Of a stretch of DNA of 64,000 nucleotides, positions 47,246 through 58,494 are shown one piece after another. Positions within the stretch are counted from its first letter, which is position 1. Each line of letters opens with the position of its first letter. Made by a program: the position numbers and the translations under genes. The stretch is from Agelas oroides (Eukaryota > Porifera > Demospongiae > Agelasida > Agelasidae), in NCBI GenBank assembly GCA_949130485.1, contig OX422185.1, positions 1 through 64,000 of the forward strand, given 5' to 3'. The notes beneath the pieces were generated by a model. That model did not search any database and was not told where the DNA came from. It worked only from the letters and a program-made list of their open reading frames with translations.

Positions 47246-49970
47246 TTTCTAATGTGATATCTGGGTACCCTGCAGAGCAGGTGGTACGGATTTTGATGGA
47301 CCCAAAGCTAGATCAAGACAAGTGTGTCACGTACAACCGATGGGTGTTACGAAGAATGCATATTTTATCATCGATGTAGATGATGTACACTCTGCAGATC
47401 TGAAAGCTGATGACTTGGGGTCTTGGAAGCCAAATGGAACAAGGGCAACCTACTTTCGGATTCTTCCTAGTGGTACTATGCGGATCTTGTCAGACAGACC
47501 AAAGGTGGTGACACGATCAACAAGCTACCTCCTGACTAGGCGATACTATGTGCACAGCACATATCACCTTTTTCAGCGCACAATCATTGATATTCAAGGT
47601 GAGGTTTCTTGTCTAATGCAACATTGATAAACATGGTGTTGTAGGAACTGTCTGCTCTAGTTTGTCACACTGACTTCATGTGCTACTACACCTTCTGTGT
47701 ATATGGAGAATATACTTAAGGGTGTGCACAGACAGGGTCTAAAGCATCAGACAAGTTTCAGTCCCTATCTGAACTGCGTTGTCTAGGTAACTGGTCCTCC
47801 CTGTGGCTTATCTACTGATGTACCTCAACATGCCTATTTGAAAGTGTTGAAGCAGTAGAAATTACGCAACAGTTGTGCATTTTGTAAATGGCTACTTTTA
47901 GTGCATTTTTGCAAAGATTGCCACTGGTCACACATCAATATAATTACTGTTGTTTTGTGCAAATTAGGTACCAGTTTTATCAGAACGAAATCAGCAGGCA
48001 AACCTGAATGAACGTCTTTCAGTTGGGAGTTGGTGGGATTAATTTTAGTGAGCACAGAATTTTGCTTGGTATTTCCACCAGTTTCCACACGGAGAGTATG
48101 TAACTACTATAGTCTTGCAAAAAAAGTGCCCATGGGTAGAGCATCTTACACACATGCAACCTTTAGAGAGTGCCTAGATCTTTGCTTGTGCTACATGAGG
48201 CAGTTTTTATTTGGTGAGACATTAAAATTAAAACTAGCACAAAAAGGTTTCCCATTTTGTATACCTATTTGGAATGGCATACTAATCCCATGAAGGCCAA
48301 AAAATGGACTTGTTTGACACACAAATTTCTCACCTATGTCTCAATATACGTTTAGACTGCATGCTAATTAAGGTTTCACCCACAAGTGCATTGTAGTTGA
48401 ATTGTACACTCAATTTTGCAGATCAGACGGGAAAGCGACACGTACAGCATGGGTTCAATACACGTTTGATGGCCCTGAAATTGGAAATTAAAATCAAACC
48501 ACATGGGAATTCCAAACAGGACAGACCATTTTTTCGAACATCAGCAACGACTAAAGAACGCATGAAGAAGGTGGCTTCTGAGCACCCTCCTAAGCAAGCC
48601 ATTGATATTCTAACCGAAGAGCAAGGTGGAGAACTCAAAGCCCATGGAGCACCACATGATCGCCATCAGCATCAGCAGGTAAAGGATACCAATCCTTTAT
48701 ATAGTGTCATGCAAAGTAGCACAAGGTATGTCACAGATTTTTGTTCAAGATGTCAAAGCGCTGCCCAACCAATGTGCATTCTGAGTGGCAGTTGGATGAC
48801 ATGGTTTGCTTCCTGACAAAACAATCACCGCTTTGGCGTACTTACAGCTGATACTACCTACAACCTTGGAGACTTTTATGTCACCCCACTGACATATCCC
48901 CACTTGATGCTGCAAGATGTAAAAACTGGAATATCACCGTTGATGCTTGGACCAGTTCTAGTCCACCAGAGGGTTGATTTCACAGCTTTCAACTACTTTG
49001 CAAGTACCCTTGTTGGATGCAGACGAGAACTCAGGAAGATCTTGTCGTTTGGAAGTGATGGGGACAAAGCACTAGTAGAAGCATTTACCCACAACTTTCC
49101 AAATGCTATTCAGCTGAGACATTTCATTCATTTCAAAGAAATGTGCAAGAGAAGCTGAAAGAGTATGGATTTGCAGCATCTGTCACCTCCAAGTTCATAG
49201 CTGATATTTTTGGAAAGCGTGCTGGCAATACTTTCTATGCTGGTCTCATTGACAGTGCCAGCCTCAGCGAATTTGATGAGCGTTTTGAATACCTCAAGTC
49301 AGTGTGGGATTTACGAGAGTCCACCTGTATGCAAACCTCTGAGCCACGCTTTTATAATTATTTTACCCAACGTGAAGAAGTTGTCCGAGCTCTGTCAGGA
49401 GGGACTGTAAATACTGGTGCAATTATGAACTTGACAACACCACCACAGCCTGTGTCAGTAAGTGTTGTGACAACCCAAAGCACCGTGGCGGCCAGTTTAG
49501 GGCCTCAGTGTGCTTATGCAATTCCAGTTACCTGCACAGCAGTGAACATATCCACACCACAAACCAACAATTTCGAAAGTGATGTGCACCCTCCTCCAGT
49601 GAGTAGTGGACCACCTCCGCTCATTCACACACCTCAAGCCACTGTCAGTCCATTTTACCTCAAACCTCTTAGTGGCAACATTAGGGTATGTCAAGGATGC
49701 AGAGGAAGTCTTTGGCTTTCTAATGGTTCGGTTCTGGCTCCACCATTTGACATTGTTGTTGCTCGTATGGAGAAACGATCTTTTCGTGATACTGATGGCA
49801 CTCTACGTACACCAATGTGCCCTTCTTTGGCTCATTACCATGCTTGTCTCACATGTATACGTGCTTTGCAGCCGAATTTTGTTGCTTCAACCCAGAGAGG
49901 TTTGGCTGATGTTAGCCAGCTCCTTACTCCTCAGCATCACCAGCATCTAAACCTTGAATTTGGCTTGTAA
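47130..49970 (+). pseudogene. Mutator-like (MULE) transposase remnant, many frameshifts
   Basis: A conceptual transposase in plus-strand order but several frames: PEFPLFSNVISGYPAEQVV (about 47,230), DVDDVHSADLKADDLGSW (47,375), EIKIKPHGNSKQDRPF (48,490), LYSVMQSS (48,700), ADTTYNLGDFYVTPLTYPHL (48,848-48,907), GPVLVHQRVDFTAFNYF, FGSDGDKALVEAF and RHFIHFK (to 49,137), then QEKLKEYGF onward in a shifted frame (49,146). The D of ADTTYN, the GPVLVHQR block and the D of SDGDKA are where MULE transposases place two catalytic acids. The expected segment after RFYNYF is lost. The C-terminus returns as GNIRVCQGCRGSLWLSNGS with SLAHYHACLTCIRA, a Cys/His-rich end. Frame breaks occur near 47,335, 48,840 and 49,135. 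The family is widespread in marine invertebrate genomes as unnamed proteins; the MULE assignment is by motif only. Element ends were not identified. Confidence 0.72.
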
Positions 49971-50440
49971 ATTTTGACTGCTACATTTTGGTATTGCTTT
50001 GTGTCCTTTTTTCCGCATACTTTTGTGCTTTGTACAGACCTCCTATGGCTGCTCAGATTTCCCTGTTACCTATTCAGTGTATGTGTGTTTGTGTTTTTGT
50101 GTACAGATCTTGCTGCTAAGTTTCTTGAGTTGGTTAGTCCATGATTGAGTCCACAATTGAGTCCATAATCCAGTCCAGAGTCCAGGTTTTGTACCATCCC
50201 CCAAATACCCTAGCCTTGTACAAACACAGATCATTTGGAAGGAATAAACACAGCCTGGCATCTTTTGTTGTAATGCAACATTGCACAGACTAGTGACATG
50301 CATGAAAGATTACATGACTGAATTTACCTCCACACCATTGGCTTTGAGTTTAAACTACTTTGTAGTTGGATTTGATTTCACTCTCATCTTCAAAAGTTGT
50401 TAGCCATTCTACAATAGTCTTGCATATACATGTATGTTAA
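49971..50440. other. Unassigned sequence
   Basis: Mostly T-rich. A few GAGTCCA words are repeated near 50,150-50,185. It may include the 3' part of the preceding element. Nothing else recognised. Confidence 0.45.
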
Positions 50441-50449
50441 TTTGTAACA

Positions 50450-50942
50450 CTTTATAGCGGGAGTTGTTCAGGTTGGTACTAGTCCACCGGTGTGTGCATG
50501 GGCGGGCACCTGCCTACCTGGCAGAGTGTTATAAGACTAACAAACAGTATGGACATTGTGTTACATGGGGAGCCAATAAATTGCATTTAAAGTCAGTGAA
50601 CACAGAGTTTGGCAGGAAAGCTATCATGTTTGAAGGTGCACAAGAGTGGAACAAGTTACTGGCAGATCTGAGAAATGTGCAGAGCATTAACACATTTAGA
50701 AAACTCTTAAAAACTCAATACTTTCGTGGCATTAGTACCTGAGTGTATTTTACTTGTTTTCTTAATTTTTGCTACTTCCTGCATGTTTGCAGTATTGTAT
50801 TTAACCTTTTGCTTGTATGGTTTCCTTTCTTGTTTTGTTATTTGGTGTTGTATGTATATACAGGACTCCCTGGTGGACCAGCCACTGGCTGAAGAGACAT
50901 TTCCTGTTTGAAATTAAAATTAATCAATCAATCAATCAATCA
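50450..50942 (+). mobile_element. 3' end of a non-LTR retrotransposon (LINE)
   Basis: The frame at 50,464-50,742 reads RLVLVHRCVHGRAPAYLAEC, then AIMFEGAQEWNKLLADLRN and NTFRKLLKTQYF. This is the C-terminal tail typical of CR1/L2/Jockey-type reverse transcriptases (K/RCLHG-APxYL ... WNxLP ... FKxxLKTxLF). About 190 bp of 3' UTR follow, then a tandem AATC tail (50,922-50,942), a usual 3' terminus for such elements. The rest of the element is missing, as in 5'-truncated insertions. Confidence 0.88.
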
Positions 50943-51691
50943 TAGCTTATCCTGATTTTCCCCACCTAGGTTTATAAGTGAGATTCTTCGCCATCTTGCT
51001 TCTGCGCATGGTTAACAAACCAAGTTCCATGCCAGATGAAATGTGAAGTGTACAAAATCACAAGCTGTCTGACTCAGTCATCGTTCGTCACACCATGTAG
51101 ACGTCTTGTGGTCATTGTAACATTTACTGATGCACAAGACAGCTGTCTCCTGTATTAGGCTCACTCACAGTGTTCTGTCGGTATTGTGGATATTGTATGC
51201 TTGTGAATTATTTTCACGACAATATTTGTATTACCTTGCTTATGCATGCTATTATTTCTGGATCAACATTCAAGCTCTACCCAAGACTCGGCTCCATTGT
51301 GCTATTTTCAGCTGTTAATAATTAATCCTAAGTTTACAACCGCTCATATCTCCAGACAACTAATCACAACAACAACTTCAAATTTCCTGTGTGCAGTGAG
51401 ACCTATTTACAAGTAATGTAAGCTCACAACGTTGGACAAATCAGGAAGTCAGAAAATATTTCCACATGTACATGGCTTCTTAACAGCGAACTGAATGGTC
51501 TCTTACAACCCACGCAACTGTTCCGCGGGCTTGAGATATCTCTGACGTAGAGAACTATGATAGGTTGTTGTCGACTGAGAGTTTGCATGATGGCCATAAC
51601 TCCTACTACTGAGAAAAGCCTAGGATTAAAAGCTTATTAGTCATTTATGCAACGCATGTTTAACTTTTCGCGCGCAAGTAAAAAGTGTACG
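50943..51691. other. Unassigned sequence
   Basis: No gene or element recognised. Confidence 0.45.
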
Positions 51692-51693
51692 TA

Positions 51694-51858
51694 CTGTTGA
51701 TTTCACCTCACTTCGAATGAGCGTGAGTGTGAAGCGTAAGCGTGTAGAGCGTCAGTATCGCTCAGCATACTAGTACAAGTACACGCCTGTACTTGTACAA
51801 ACATACGCACGCCGATACGCTCACGCCACGCTCATTCGAAGTGAGGTGAAATCAACAG
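51694..51858. mobile_element. 165-bp MITE, TA target duplication
   Basis: CTGTTGATTTCACCTCACTT and its perfect inverse form the two ends, extending about 29 bp. TA flanks each side. Inside is a second palindrome, TACAAGTACACGCCTGTACTTGTA. Confidence 0.92.
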
Positions 51859-51860
51859 TA

Positions 51861-52442
51861 ACTCTAGGACTTCCGGTTCCGTTGGCGTAACGACTGCTAA
51901 GTTCACATGCACATCTGGTGCACCACAGAAGGATGACCTTTGTACCGAAGAGCTACGAGGTGGAGCAGGATCTGCTAAGTCACTGGACGAGGTCAGTCTA
52001 TCACTTAGGTTCTGTTAAATTTTCAGGTAGAGAAAGGGGACTCTGGAGCTGACTCTCTGGCATAGGATTTAACTCTGGGAGGCTGTTATGGTCCTTGGAT
52101 GAAATCTGTCATGCTGACATCAGCATCAGCCTGGTATGCTTTATGGATGACCATCTGGAGCTATCTGCATACATAGCTAACACTAGAAATGACACAAGCG
52201 GAACTTGGTGATTCTGGTCGACAAGTTGTGCAGCACCATTGAAGTTCATGTACAAGGTAATGAGTGATGTGGAAGACCTCCCCCTCCTCTACACACAGAC
52301 ACTCATACACACGAACATGAACTATGTTGATGGGACTTGCTCTGCAAAAATAAAATCAATCAGTGATACACAAAACCTGTAGTCATGTTCCCAGGCCACT
52401 GCTCAGCTTTCCATCACTTTCAGTACATGCTGCAAGCAGCTA
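51861..52442. other. Unassigned sequence
   Basis: No gene or element recognised. Confidence 0.4.
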
Positions 52443-52704
52443 AAAGCTGGGGGTGTCTCTAATCGCTGGACTGGAATATGGAATGGAACGATGGAATGGA
52501 AAATGGAATGGAACAATGATACACAGTTATAGCTAACTCGTGTAACTGGCACTGCTCAGTCTAGGTTGAACTACATATATAGTGTATCTCTAGGGCTGTT
52601 ATCTCACCGCAGAAGCTTTATGAGCAAGTACGGCATTGCCCACCGTCATGCTTCTATATCCAAGTATGGTACCGTTGCTGGCTCATCACCAGATGCTTTG
52701 TTAT

Positions 52705-52757
52705 TGTAGTCTTGCACAGCCAGACAGACAAGGGTCTGGCTTTGCAAGACTATAGCA
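52705..52757. mobile_element. Small foldback, TAGTCTTGCA type
   Basis: TAGTCTTGCACAGCCAGAC and GTCTGGCTTTGCAAGACTA form a hairpin inside the larger foldback transposon. Confidence 0.8.
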
Positions 52758-52759
52758 GT

Positions 52760-52878
52760 ATAGTTATAGTCTTCGTGGACAAACTTGAATGCGTGTTTTT
52801 GTACTCTGTCTCATAGGCCAGAATTGGCCTGTTGCCTTGTGGCGTGACAATAAAATTTCATTCATTCATTCATTCATG
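52760..52878 (+). mobile_element. LINE 3' tail fragment
   Basis: The sequence ends GTGGCGTGACAATAAAATTT followed by four or five CATT units, the terminal style of L2/CR1-like elements. Only about 120 bp is present, with no coding frame. Confidence 0.65.
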
Positions 52879-53293
52879 TGATGGCAGAAATTAGCGCTCG
52901 ATCCTCAGTCTCTTTCCTTGTCTGGTATCATGATGTCATGGTCAGAACTCAGGGTCCCCGAAGACCAGCCACAGTACCATGCATAGGAGCCACACTTACT
53001 ACTGTCAAGGAATACTGCTACTAAGGTTGTGAGACCTAGGAGCGACCGAGGATCAAGTTGCACAGACAAAGACCGAAGCGAGAATGCTGGCAACATGCAT
53101 TGAACTTGCTCATATAGCCTCTGCGGTGAGATAAGAGCCCTAGACACATAGTAGCTAGCTCAACCTTGAAGAACAGCGCCAGTTACACTGTAACTACATA
53201 CATTCACCGTTCCATTCCATTTTCCATTCATCCGTTCCATTCCATAATAAATTTTATTATTCCATTCCAGCGATTAGAGACACCCAAAGCTGG

Positions 53294-53915
53294 GTGATTA
53301 TAGCCTGGGAATGATGCTACACCAACCGTTCATCAAAGGATAATCAACAGAACTATTCTGACATTGTATTGCTAAGTCACACAAATTAAAAAAACTCCGA
53401 TCTTGATTTGTCAGACGTAGCCTCCTTATAAAACAGCTGCAAAAAAAGAGTGAAAACCAATTTATTTTGATTCTGTATAGTTCATGTGTGGGAGTAAGAT
53501 GGGAAGTGAGGAGCTCCCTGTTAGGATAATGTTTCAATAAAGGGAAAATTAGCCACACCCCAGGCCTCCTTAATTCATTGTTTTGCTTAATATAAGTGGG
53601 AGAAAATGAGGAAGGTCTGCGAGCATTTATTGTTCCTGGTTCGTCACACTCCACTGAGCTGTACTTTCTACAGTCATGGCATTGATCAATATCGCTTGCT
53701 GCAATAGTTCTTGATCAAGTTTTTGTGGTACGTTCCATGGATGGATCAAATCACTATTTTATGTCACATTTGTATACTAAGCTATAGGCTTACATCAGAG
53801 GCACTGCATGTATGTGAGAATGAGCTAAAATTCAGACTTGTACGAAGTGTTCTGCAAAAACTTGACACCATCAGATTTAGTTAGAACTGGTTTTGAACAT
53901 GCAACAAGCTAGTTA
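53294..53915. other. Unassigned sequence
   Basis: A 118-codon minus-strand frame (53,654-53,298) has no recognisable domain. Confidence 0.4.
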
Positions 53916-54259
53916 GGCCATACCAAATTGATTTTATGTTTCACGGATTGCTTAGGTCAGAAACATGACCCGGTAGGCAGGCAAAAAAAAACAAAAATAA
54001 AAATGGCGAAACTTCTCATGAATAATTAGATACGCTCAGCCACACAAAACTGCTTGCCATCCTCCATCCTTGCCATGCTGTGAGTACTTAGCCTCGTTTC
54101 CAGGCCTTCGCGCGTTCGTCGCGTTCAGCGACGAACGCGAAGGCCTGAGAACGAGGCTAGTGAGTACTGGATTACGTGTACATATTAATTTTTTTTTCAA
54201 TTTTCAAAATAAAAAGACCCGGCCGGATCCGTGAAACATAAAATCAATTTGGCATGGCC
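53916..54259. mobile_element. 344-bp Harbinger-type MITE, TTA target duplication
   Basis: GGCCATACCAAATTGATTTT at the left continues to CACGGAT. The right end is its inverse with one mismatch. TTA flanks both sides (53,913-53,915 and 54,260-54,262); a 3-bp TWA target is characteristic of PIF/Harbinger. A TAGCCTCG element has inserted in its middle. Confidence 0.9.
54089..54159. mobile_element. TAGCCTCG-family foldback element nested in the Harbinger-type MITE
   Basis: 71 bp, TAGCCTCGTTTCCAGGCC to GGCCTGAGAACGAGGCTA, almost entirely palindromic through TTCGCGTTCGTCGC. A perfect 9-bp duplication, GTGAGTACT, flanks it (54,080-54,088 and 54,160-54,168). Confidence 0.95.
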
Positions 54260-54531
54260 TTAGTTCTATGTTGCCACTCAGGCATTATTTCAAAGTTCTT
54301 GGATCAACTGTCATCAATCTTTGCTTCGTCAAAAGTACTGTGTCTGAGATATTGCGTTCATGCTCGTATAAAAACTATGTGACATCAAAGGTGGTGTAAA
54401 TAAGGCATGGAAATGAGGCTTTTAAATGTTCAATAACCCTCACGTGTCAAAATGAAATGCAGATCCCAGACCCTTCTTCAGTCTGTTGGGACAGTAAGTA
54501 GTTTCCTAGGGTAGTACACTACATCTAGACC

Positions 54532-54867
54532 TAGTCTCGCATAGCCACACCTCATTGCGCAAGTGAGGGAAGGAGTTTGATAACTTTCAACGAGCCGCTT
54601 GTTGCACAGGAATTTCATTTATCCAAATTACATAAGTGCAAATGCTGCACAATTATCTTGGGAAGACGGACAAAGCAGCTGCTCATGGTTTCACAGTTGC
54701 TTCACAGATTGTAATTTCCTTTGTGATATCAGCACTCATGTGACGGAAATTATACTGCACTGTGATTGGTCCCGCACTGTACAGAGAAGTGCAACAAACT
54801 GCTGTAAAAGAAGTTACCAGACCCTTTCCCTAGCTGTCTTGCTGAACGGGGTGTGCACGCGAGACTA
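54532..54867. mobile_element. TAGTCTCG-family element, 336 bp
   Basis: TAGTCTCGCATAGCCACACC at the left is inverted at the right as GGTGTGCACGCGAGACTA. Flanks ATCTAGACC and ATCCTGGACC are similar but not identical, so a decayed 9-bp duplication is possible. An 89-codon frame inside has no known product. Confidence 0.75.
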
Positions 54868-55020
54868 ATCCTGGACCGAAGAACAATCTTATGTCAGCAC
54901 GCCGGACTTCATCTAAGACTATAACAGCCTCCCAGGGTAAAAATTATGCCAGGTACAAAGGTCTAGGTATGCAGAAGGCGTGGCACGGCGCGTGCACGTT
55001 GACAGGGGATGTTCCGTCCT

Positions 55021-55584
55021 AGAGGAGGTTGGAAGCTAGTAATTAGTGATACGCGCAAGGTAGCAATTAGTGCTACGTGAGTGACGTAATCATACTGACT
55101 TCCATAGCGGCCCATAGTGAAAGGTCAACTAGCCTCGTTCCCAGGCCCCGCCCATCTTTCCGTCGCTAATTAGTATGGTAAACCGTACTAATAAGCGACG
55201 GAAAGCTGGGCAACCGTACTAATTAGCGACGGAAAGCTGGGCGGGGCCTGGGAACGAGGCTACTCACAAACAGCTTTCGTTTGTTTGGGACGAAACTCAC
55301 TCAGTGGATACTGCTAGGTGAGCTCTAGATCGACCGCTATAGGTCTTCCTTACGCGCGAAGCATTTGAGTGTTTCCTTGGGAATCCCCACGGAAAATTCT
55401 CCATGTCATAAAATGCCATAGAAGTCGATCTAGCTCACCTAGCAGTATCCACTGAGTGAGTATCGTCCCAAACAAACGAAAGCTGTTGGTGTAAATCGAG
55501 TTGACCTTTCACTATGAGCCTCTAAGGCAGTCAGTATGATTACGTCATTCGCGTAGCACTAATTACTAGCTTCCAACCTCCTCT
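55021..55584. mobile_element. Long foldback element (over 150-bp arms)
   Basis: The left arm AGAGGAGGTTGGAAGCTAGT, AATTAGTG, GACGTAATCATACTGACT, ATAGTGAAAGGTCAAC, AACAGCTTTCGTTTGTTTGG and TCACTCAGTGGATACTGCTA reappears inverted on the right (about 55,420-55,584). The left arm is split by a 133-bp TAGCCTCG element and carries a small duplication around ATTAGTG. No target duplication could be read; another element sits 16 bp beyond its right end. Confidence 0.88.
55130..55262. mobile_element. TAGCCTCG-family foldback element inside the long foldback
   Basis: It runs from TAGCCTCGTTCCCAGGCCCC to its inverse, GGGGCCTGGGAACGAGGCTA. The interior has GCGACGGAAAGCTGGGC twice. The intact opposite arm shows that this block is an insertion. 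No exact 9-bp duplication is visible here. Confidence 0.9.
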
Positions 55585-55599
55585 GGTTCCGTCCTATAG

Positions 55600-55734
55600 T
55601 AGCCTCGTTCCCATGCCCCGCCCAGCTTTCCGTCGCTTGCAGTACGGAAAAGCGCAGAAGCGGTCGAGGGCCTGGAATAATTCATCACGTGAGTGACGCG
55701 CGCGGGGAGAGCCTGGGATCCGGGAACGAGGCTA
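55600..55734. mobile_element. TAGCCTCG-family foldback element
   Basis: TAGCCTCGTTCCCATGCCCC at the left and CCGGGAACGAGGCTA at the right. A perfect 9-bp duplication, GTCCTATAG, flanks it (55,591-55,599 and 55,735-55,743). Confidence 0.95.
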
Positions 55735-55743
55735 GTCCTATAG

Positions 55744-56640
55744 CTATTAGTACAAAATTAGTAGTTTAAGGAGATTTAATAATACAGTCCCTGCCAGCGC
55801 TCGCCTGACACGAAAACATTATAGAGAATATAACACCATGGAAGGTGCAAAGAATTGGTGGATAGACAATTAAGATTCCAGATAGCTGAAACTGTACAAC
55901 GGACACACGGTGCAAACATTCGGCTCCGGATTATCAATAATGAAGGCAACACCGCCACACTTATAGCCAGGAGTGCATGCTGGCCTTTCAATCATATTCA
56001 TCGCACTGCCGCCCGAAGGCTAGGGTTCTCGCGCCGTGGCACGCATGCATGCGAGCCATCAGTATCCCTTCGTCCTTGCAAAGGTACACGCAGATTATGC
56101 AACAACGCAGGCTCGCGCCATGGCCAGAAGCGCTCAAACGCCTTGGCGCAATTAGTATTGTTTTAGTTATATAGTTTTGGATTTAGAAGGTTTAGTTCAT
56201 AGTTTTTACAACTAGTTACAGTTTCAATTATACTAAAACTCCCAAACCCCAAATGGTATTTATAGTTATCAATGCAAAAAAAGTTATCGGTTTTAGTATA
56301 GTTTCCTGTTTAGCAAAGAAAAATTAGTGATTAACTGTACAACGGACATATCCCTCGCAGGCTCGCACCATGGCCAGAAGCGCATACGACCCTTATATAT
56401 AATACGTGCAAATCATTAACTCTCACTGTTTTCCTAGCATTAGACAGTATAGGGCATGCCTGAGAACACACATAGTGAGATTGCCGAGGGGCAGCGAGAC
56501 TTCCGGTCCTTAGGGCTGGACCATCATTGACTCAAATTGCTGTCTTGACATGGTCAGGAGCTGGGTCATGACACTGGACTACTCCCATACCCAATCATGC
56601 ACCCTCCCAATTGCACAATCAAATCATGATGCTATCAACT
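55744..56640. other. Unassigned sequence with a short dispersed duplicate
   Basis: CTGTACAACGGACA (about 55,892 and 56,335) and CGCAGGCTCGC-CCATGGCCAG (about 56,106 and 56,357) occur twice in the same orientation, suggesting an old partial duplication. A 103-codon frame at 55,855 has no recognisable product. Confidence 0.5.
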
Positions 56641-56690
56641 AGTCTCATTCCCAGACTACCCTTTCACGGGTAGTCTGGGCATGAGACCAG
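56640..56690. mobile_element. Small foldback, TAGTCTCATTCCCAGACT type
   Basis: TAGTCTCATTCCCAGACTAC pairs with GTAGTCTGGGCATGAGACCA. It is a relative of the TAGYCTCG family, without a readable target duplication. Confidence 0.8.
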
Positions 56691-58494
56691 TCCTAAAATC
56701 TCCAGTTTTGTCGCTTGGATTTCTTTTCTTCCAACTTCTCTTTCATTGGCTGGAGGAGCAGTAGAGAGTGACACTCACAAACTTCAAATCAGACTCAGGG
56801 TCATGGGTGTTCTCGGGCTGACAGTTACCCTGAGAGTGGGAGAGAATTTGCAGCAATCTTGAATAAAGTTGCTAGCATAGCAAATTTGAACACAAAACTG
56901 CAGACACGTGCATGAAATCTTATGTACATCTAAAGGATTACACAAAATGACCATTTTTAGCAGGATTCTTGTTAGACATTTTAGCAGCACCATTTGGATG
57001 TGGCAAATTCTGAATACACCTCGTTTAGCATGTATTAATTTTAGCGTTTTTTGACAGGAACCTAATTAATTAGACATATCATTATTAATTGCATTAGCGA
57101 AAATGACGCTGATCGCTAAAATCGGTAAATTTAGTATGCGCAATTAAAAGTAACATTAAGGTAAGCACTGATCATCCCACAAGCTGTATATACCTATACA
57201 TGTAGATTTGAAGCCCACAATCTTCTAGGAAGCATGTCTGGTTCATTTCCATAGCAACTGGTCCACCTACTGATTATTGCCTATAGCACAAAGCTTGCAA
57301 TGTTCTCCGCCAGATCCTCCTACAGAAGCTCTGACCACATGCATACACACACAGGCAATATGCATGCAAAACCAGGCCTGTCATGCAGTAGATGGTCTTC
57401 GCTCAAAAGTGGTCCCCCCCCCCCCCAGACCAAACATCACAGCCATAACTAGTCCCCTCCCTGCCGCTGATGGTCCCATCCTTGGCATGGTGGTCAGTGA
57501 GTGTGTCAAGGCTGAGAAGTGGACCAGCTCTCCAGTCAACCTTAGGCTGGTTTTTCAAGGCGAGCTAAAACGATGGCATTTAATACATCCATGTACAATG
57601 GCCCCCAGTGTCCTTCAGCTACTGACACAGTACCCCCTCAGTAAGTAGTAGAGTGTGTACTATCTCTGAGCTACCGAAGGAGGATAACGAGTGGCACTGG
57701 TGGAGAAGGCACATTACTATCACATTGAAAAGAGGTAGCCAGCTAACTATACACAAAGAACAAGTGCAGCACTCAATAGAGAAACTGTGTGGCATCTCTT
57801 GACTATTATTTTAGGCCCTCTGCGATGGTTTTGTGACACGGAGAAATGTCACTTTTTGGTCTAAAGTAGGCGAAACGAGAGTAAGCAAACAGGGAATATC
57901 CCATTCTTACACATGCAGGGACAGGTGAGGATTCCACTCCCCATAGCTTACCTCCATTTCAAAATCGGCAAGCACTGAGCACATGGCCACTTTGCTCAGA
58001 GCACGGTTTCTCCTTTTCCTCCACACGAGGCATCCTCTTTCTTTCCTCACTTTGTTAATGGGTGCTCTCCCCTCTCCTCGCAGTCCAGTCGTTCTTGGTG
58101 CTATCTCTCCAACTACGCTCAACGGGGCTTTGTTGTCGTCCACAATGAACTTTGTCATTAAAAACAGCTCCATCTGAGTCTATGATGCTCTCTGCTTCCC
58201 TTCTGTTCCTGTCTGAAGTCGATCCCTGGTCTGCAGAACTCACTGGGACCGCCATTTCTGGTGACTGGCAGACAATCTGCGCATGCACAGTGCACAATAA
58301 ACGATGACATACAATGACATCATCTCGCACGCCGCCATGTCAGCTCAGAGGTTCGTCTCACAATGCAAATGAGAGAGGGTCCCCCTTGTGTATAATCCTA
58401 AATTGTTTTGTTAGGAGAACTGCGGTTTTCCTACAGGTCATGTACAGATATGCTAGGAGACTGTGGAAACGGCTAGACATGTGTCTCTAATGCT
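56691..58494. other. Unassigned sequence
   Basis: A run of C occurs at about 57,413-57,426. Two candidate open frames (57,277-57,648 plus; 58,173-57,907 minus, the latter ending near a GGAGGTAAGC donor-like site) may be exons but match no family I know. Confidence 0.4.

Larger units (their letters stand above)
52451..53285. mobile_element. 835-bp foldback transposon with GGAATGGAA subterminal repeats
   Basis: Its ends read GGGTGTCTCTAATCGCTGGA and the inverse. The 8-bp AAAGCTGG flanks both sides (52,443-52,450 and 53,286-53,293). Next to each end is a run of GGAATGGAAC-like repeats in opposite orientation. The arms continue to match through GTGTAACTGGC and TTATCTCACCGCAGA, giving about 190-200 bp per arm. 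Inside are a TAGTCTTG palindrome and a LINE tail, so it has received later insertions. An 8-bp duplication suggests a hAT-like mobiliser. Confidence 0.9.

Noticed and set aside
57277-57648. 123-codon plus-strand frame near a CTCAGTAAGT site
   Set aside because: It may be an exon, but it crosses a long C run and matches no family I can name.
57907-58173. 88-codon minus-strand frame ending near a GGAGGTAAGC donor-like site
   Set aside because: A suggestive start and donor, but no recognisable motif and no partner exon found downstream.
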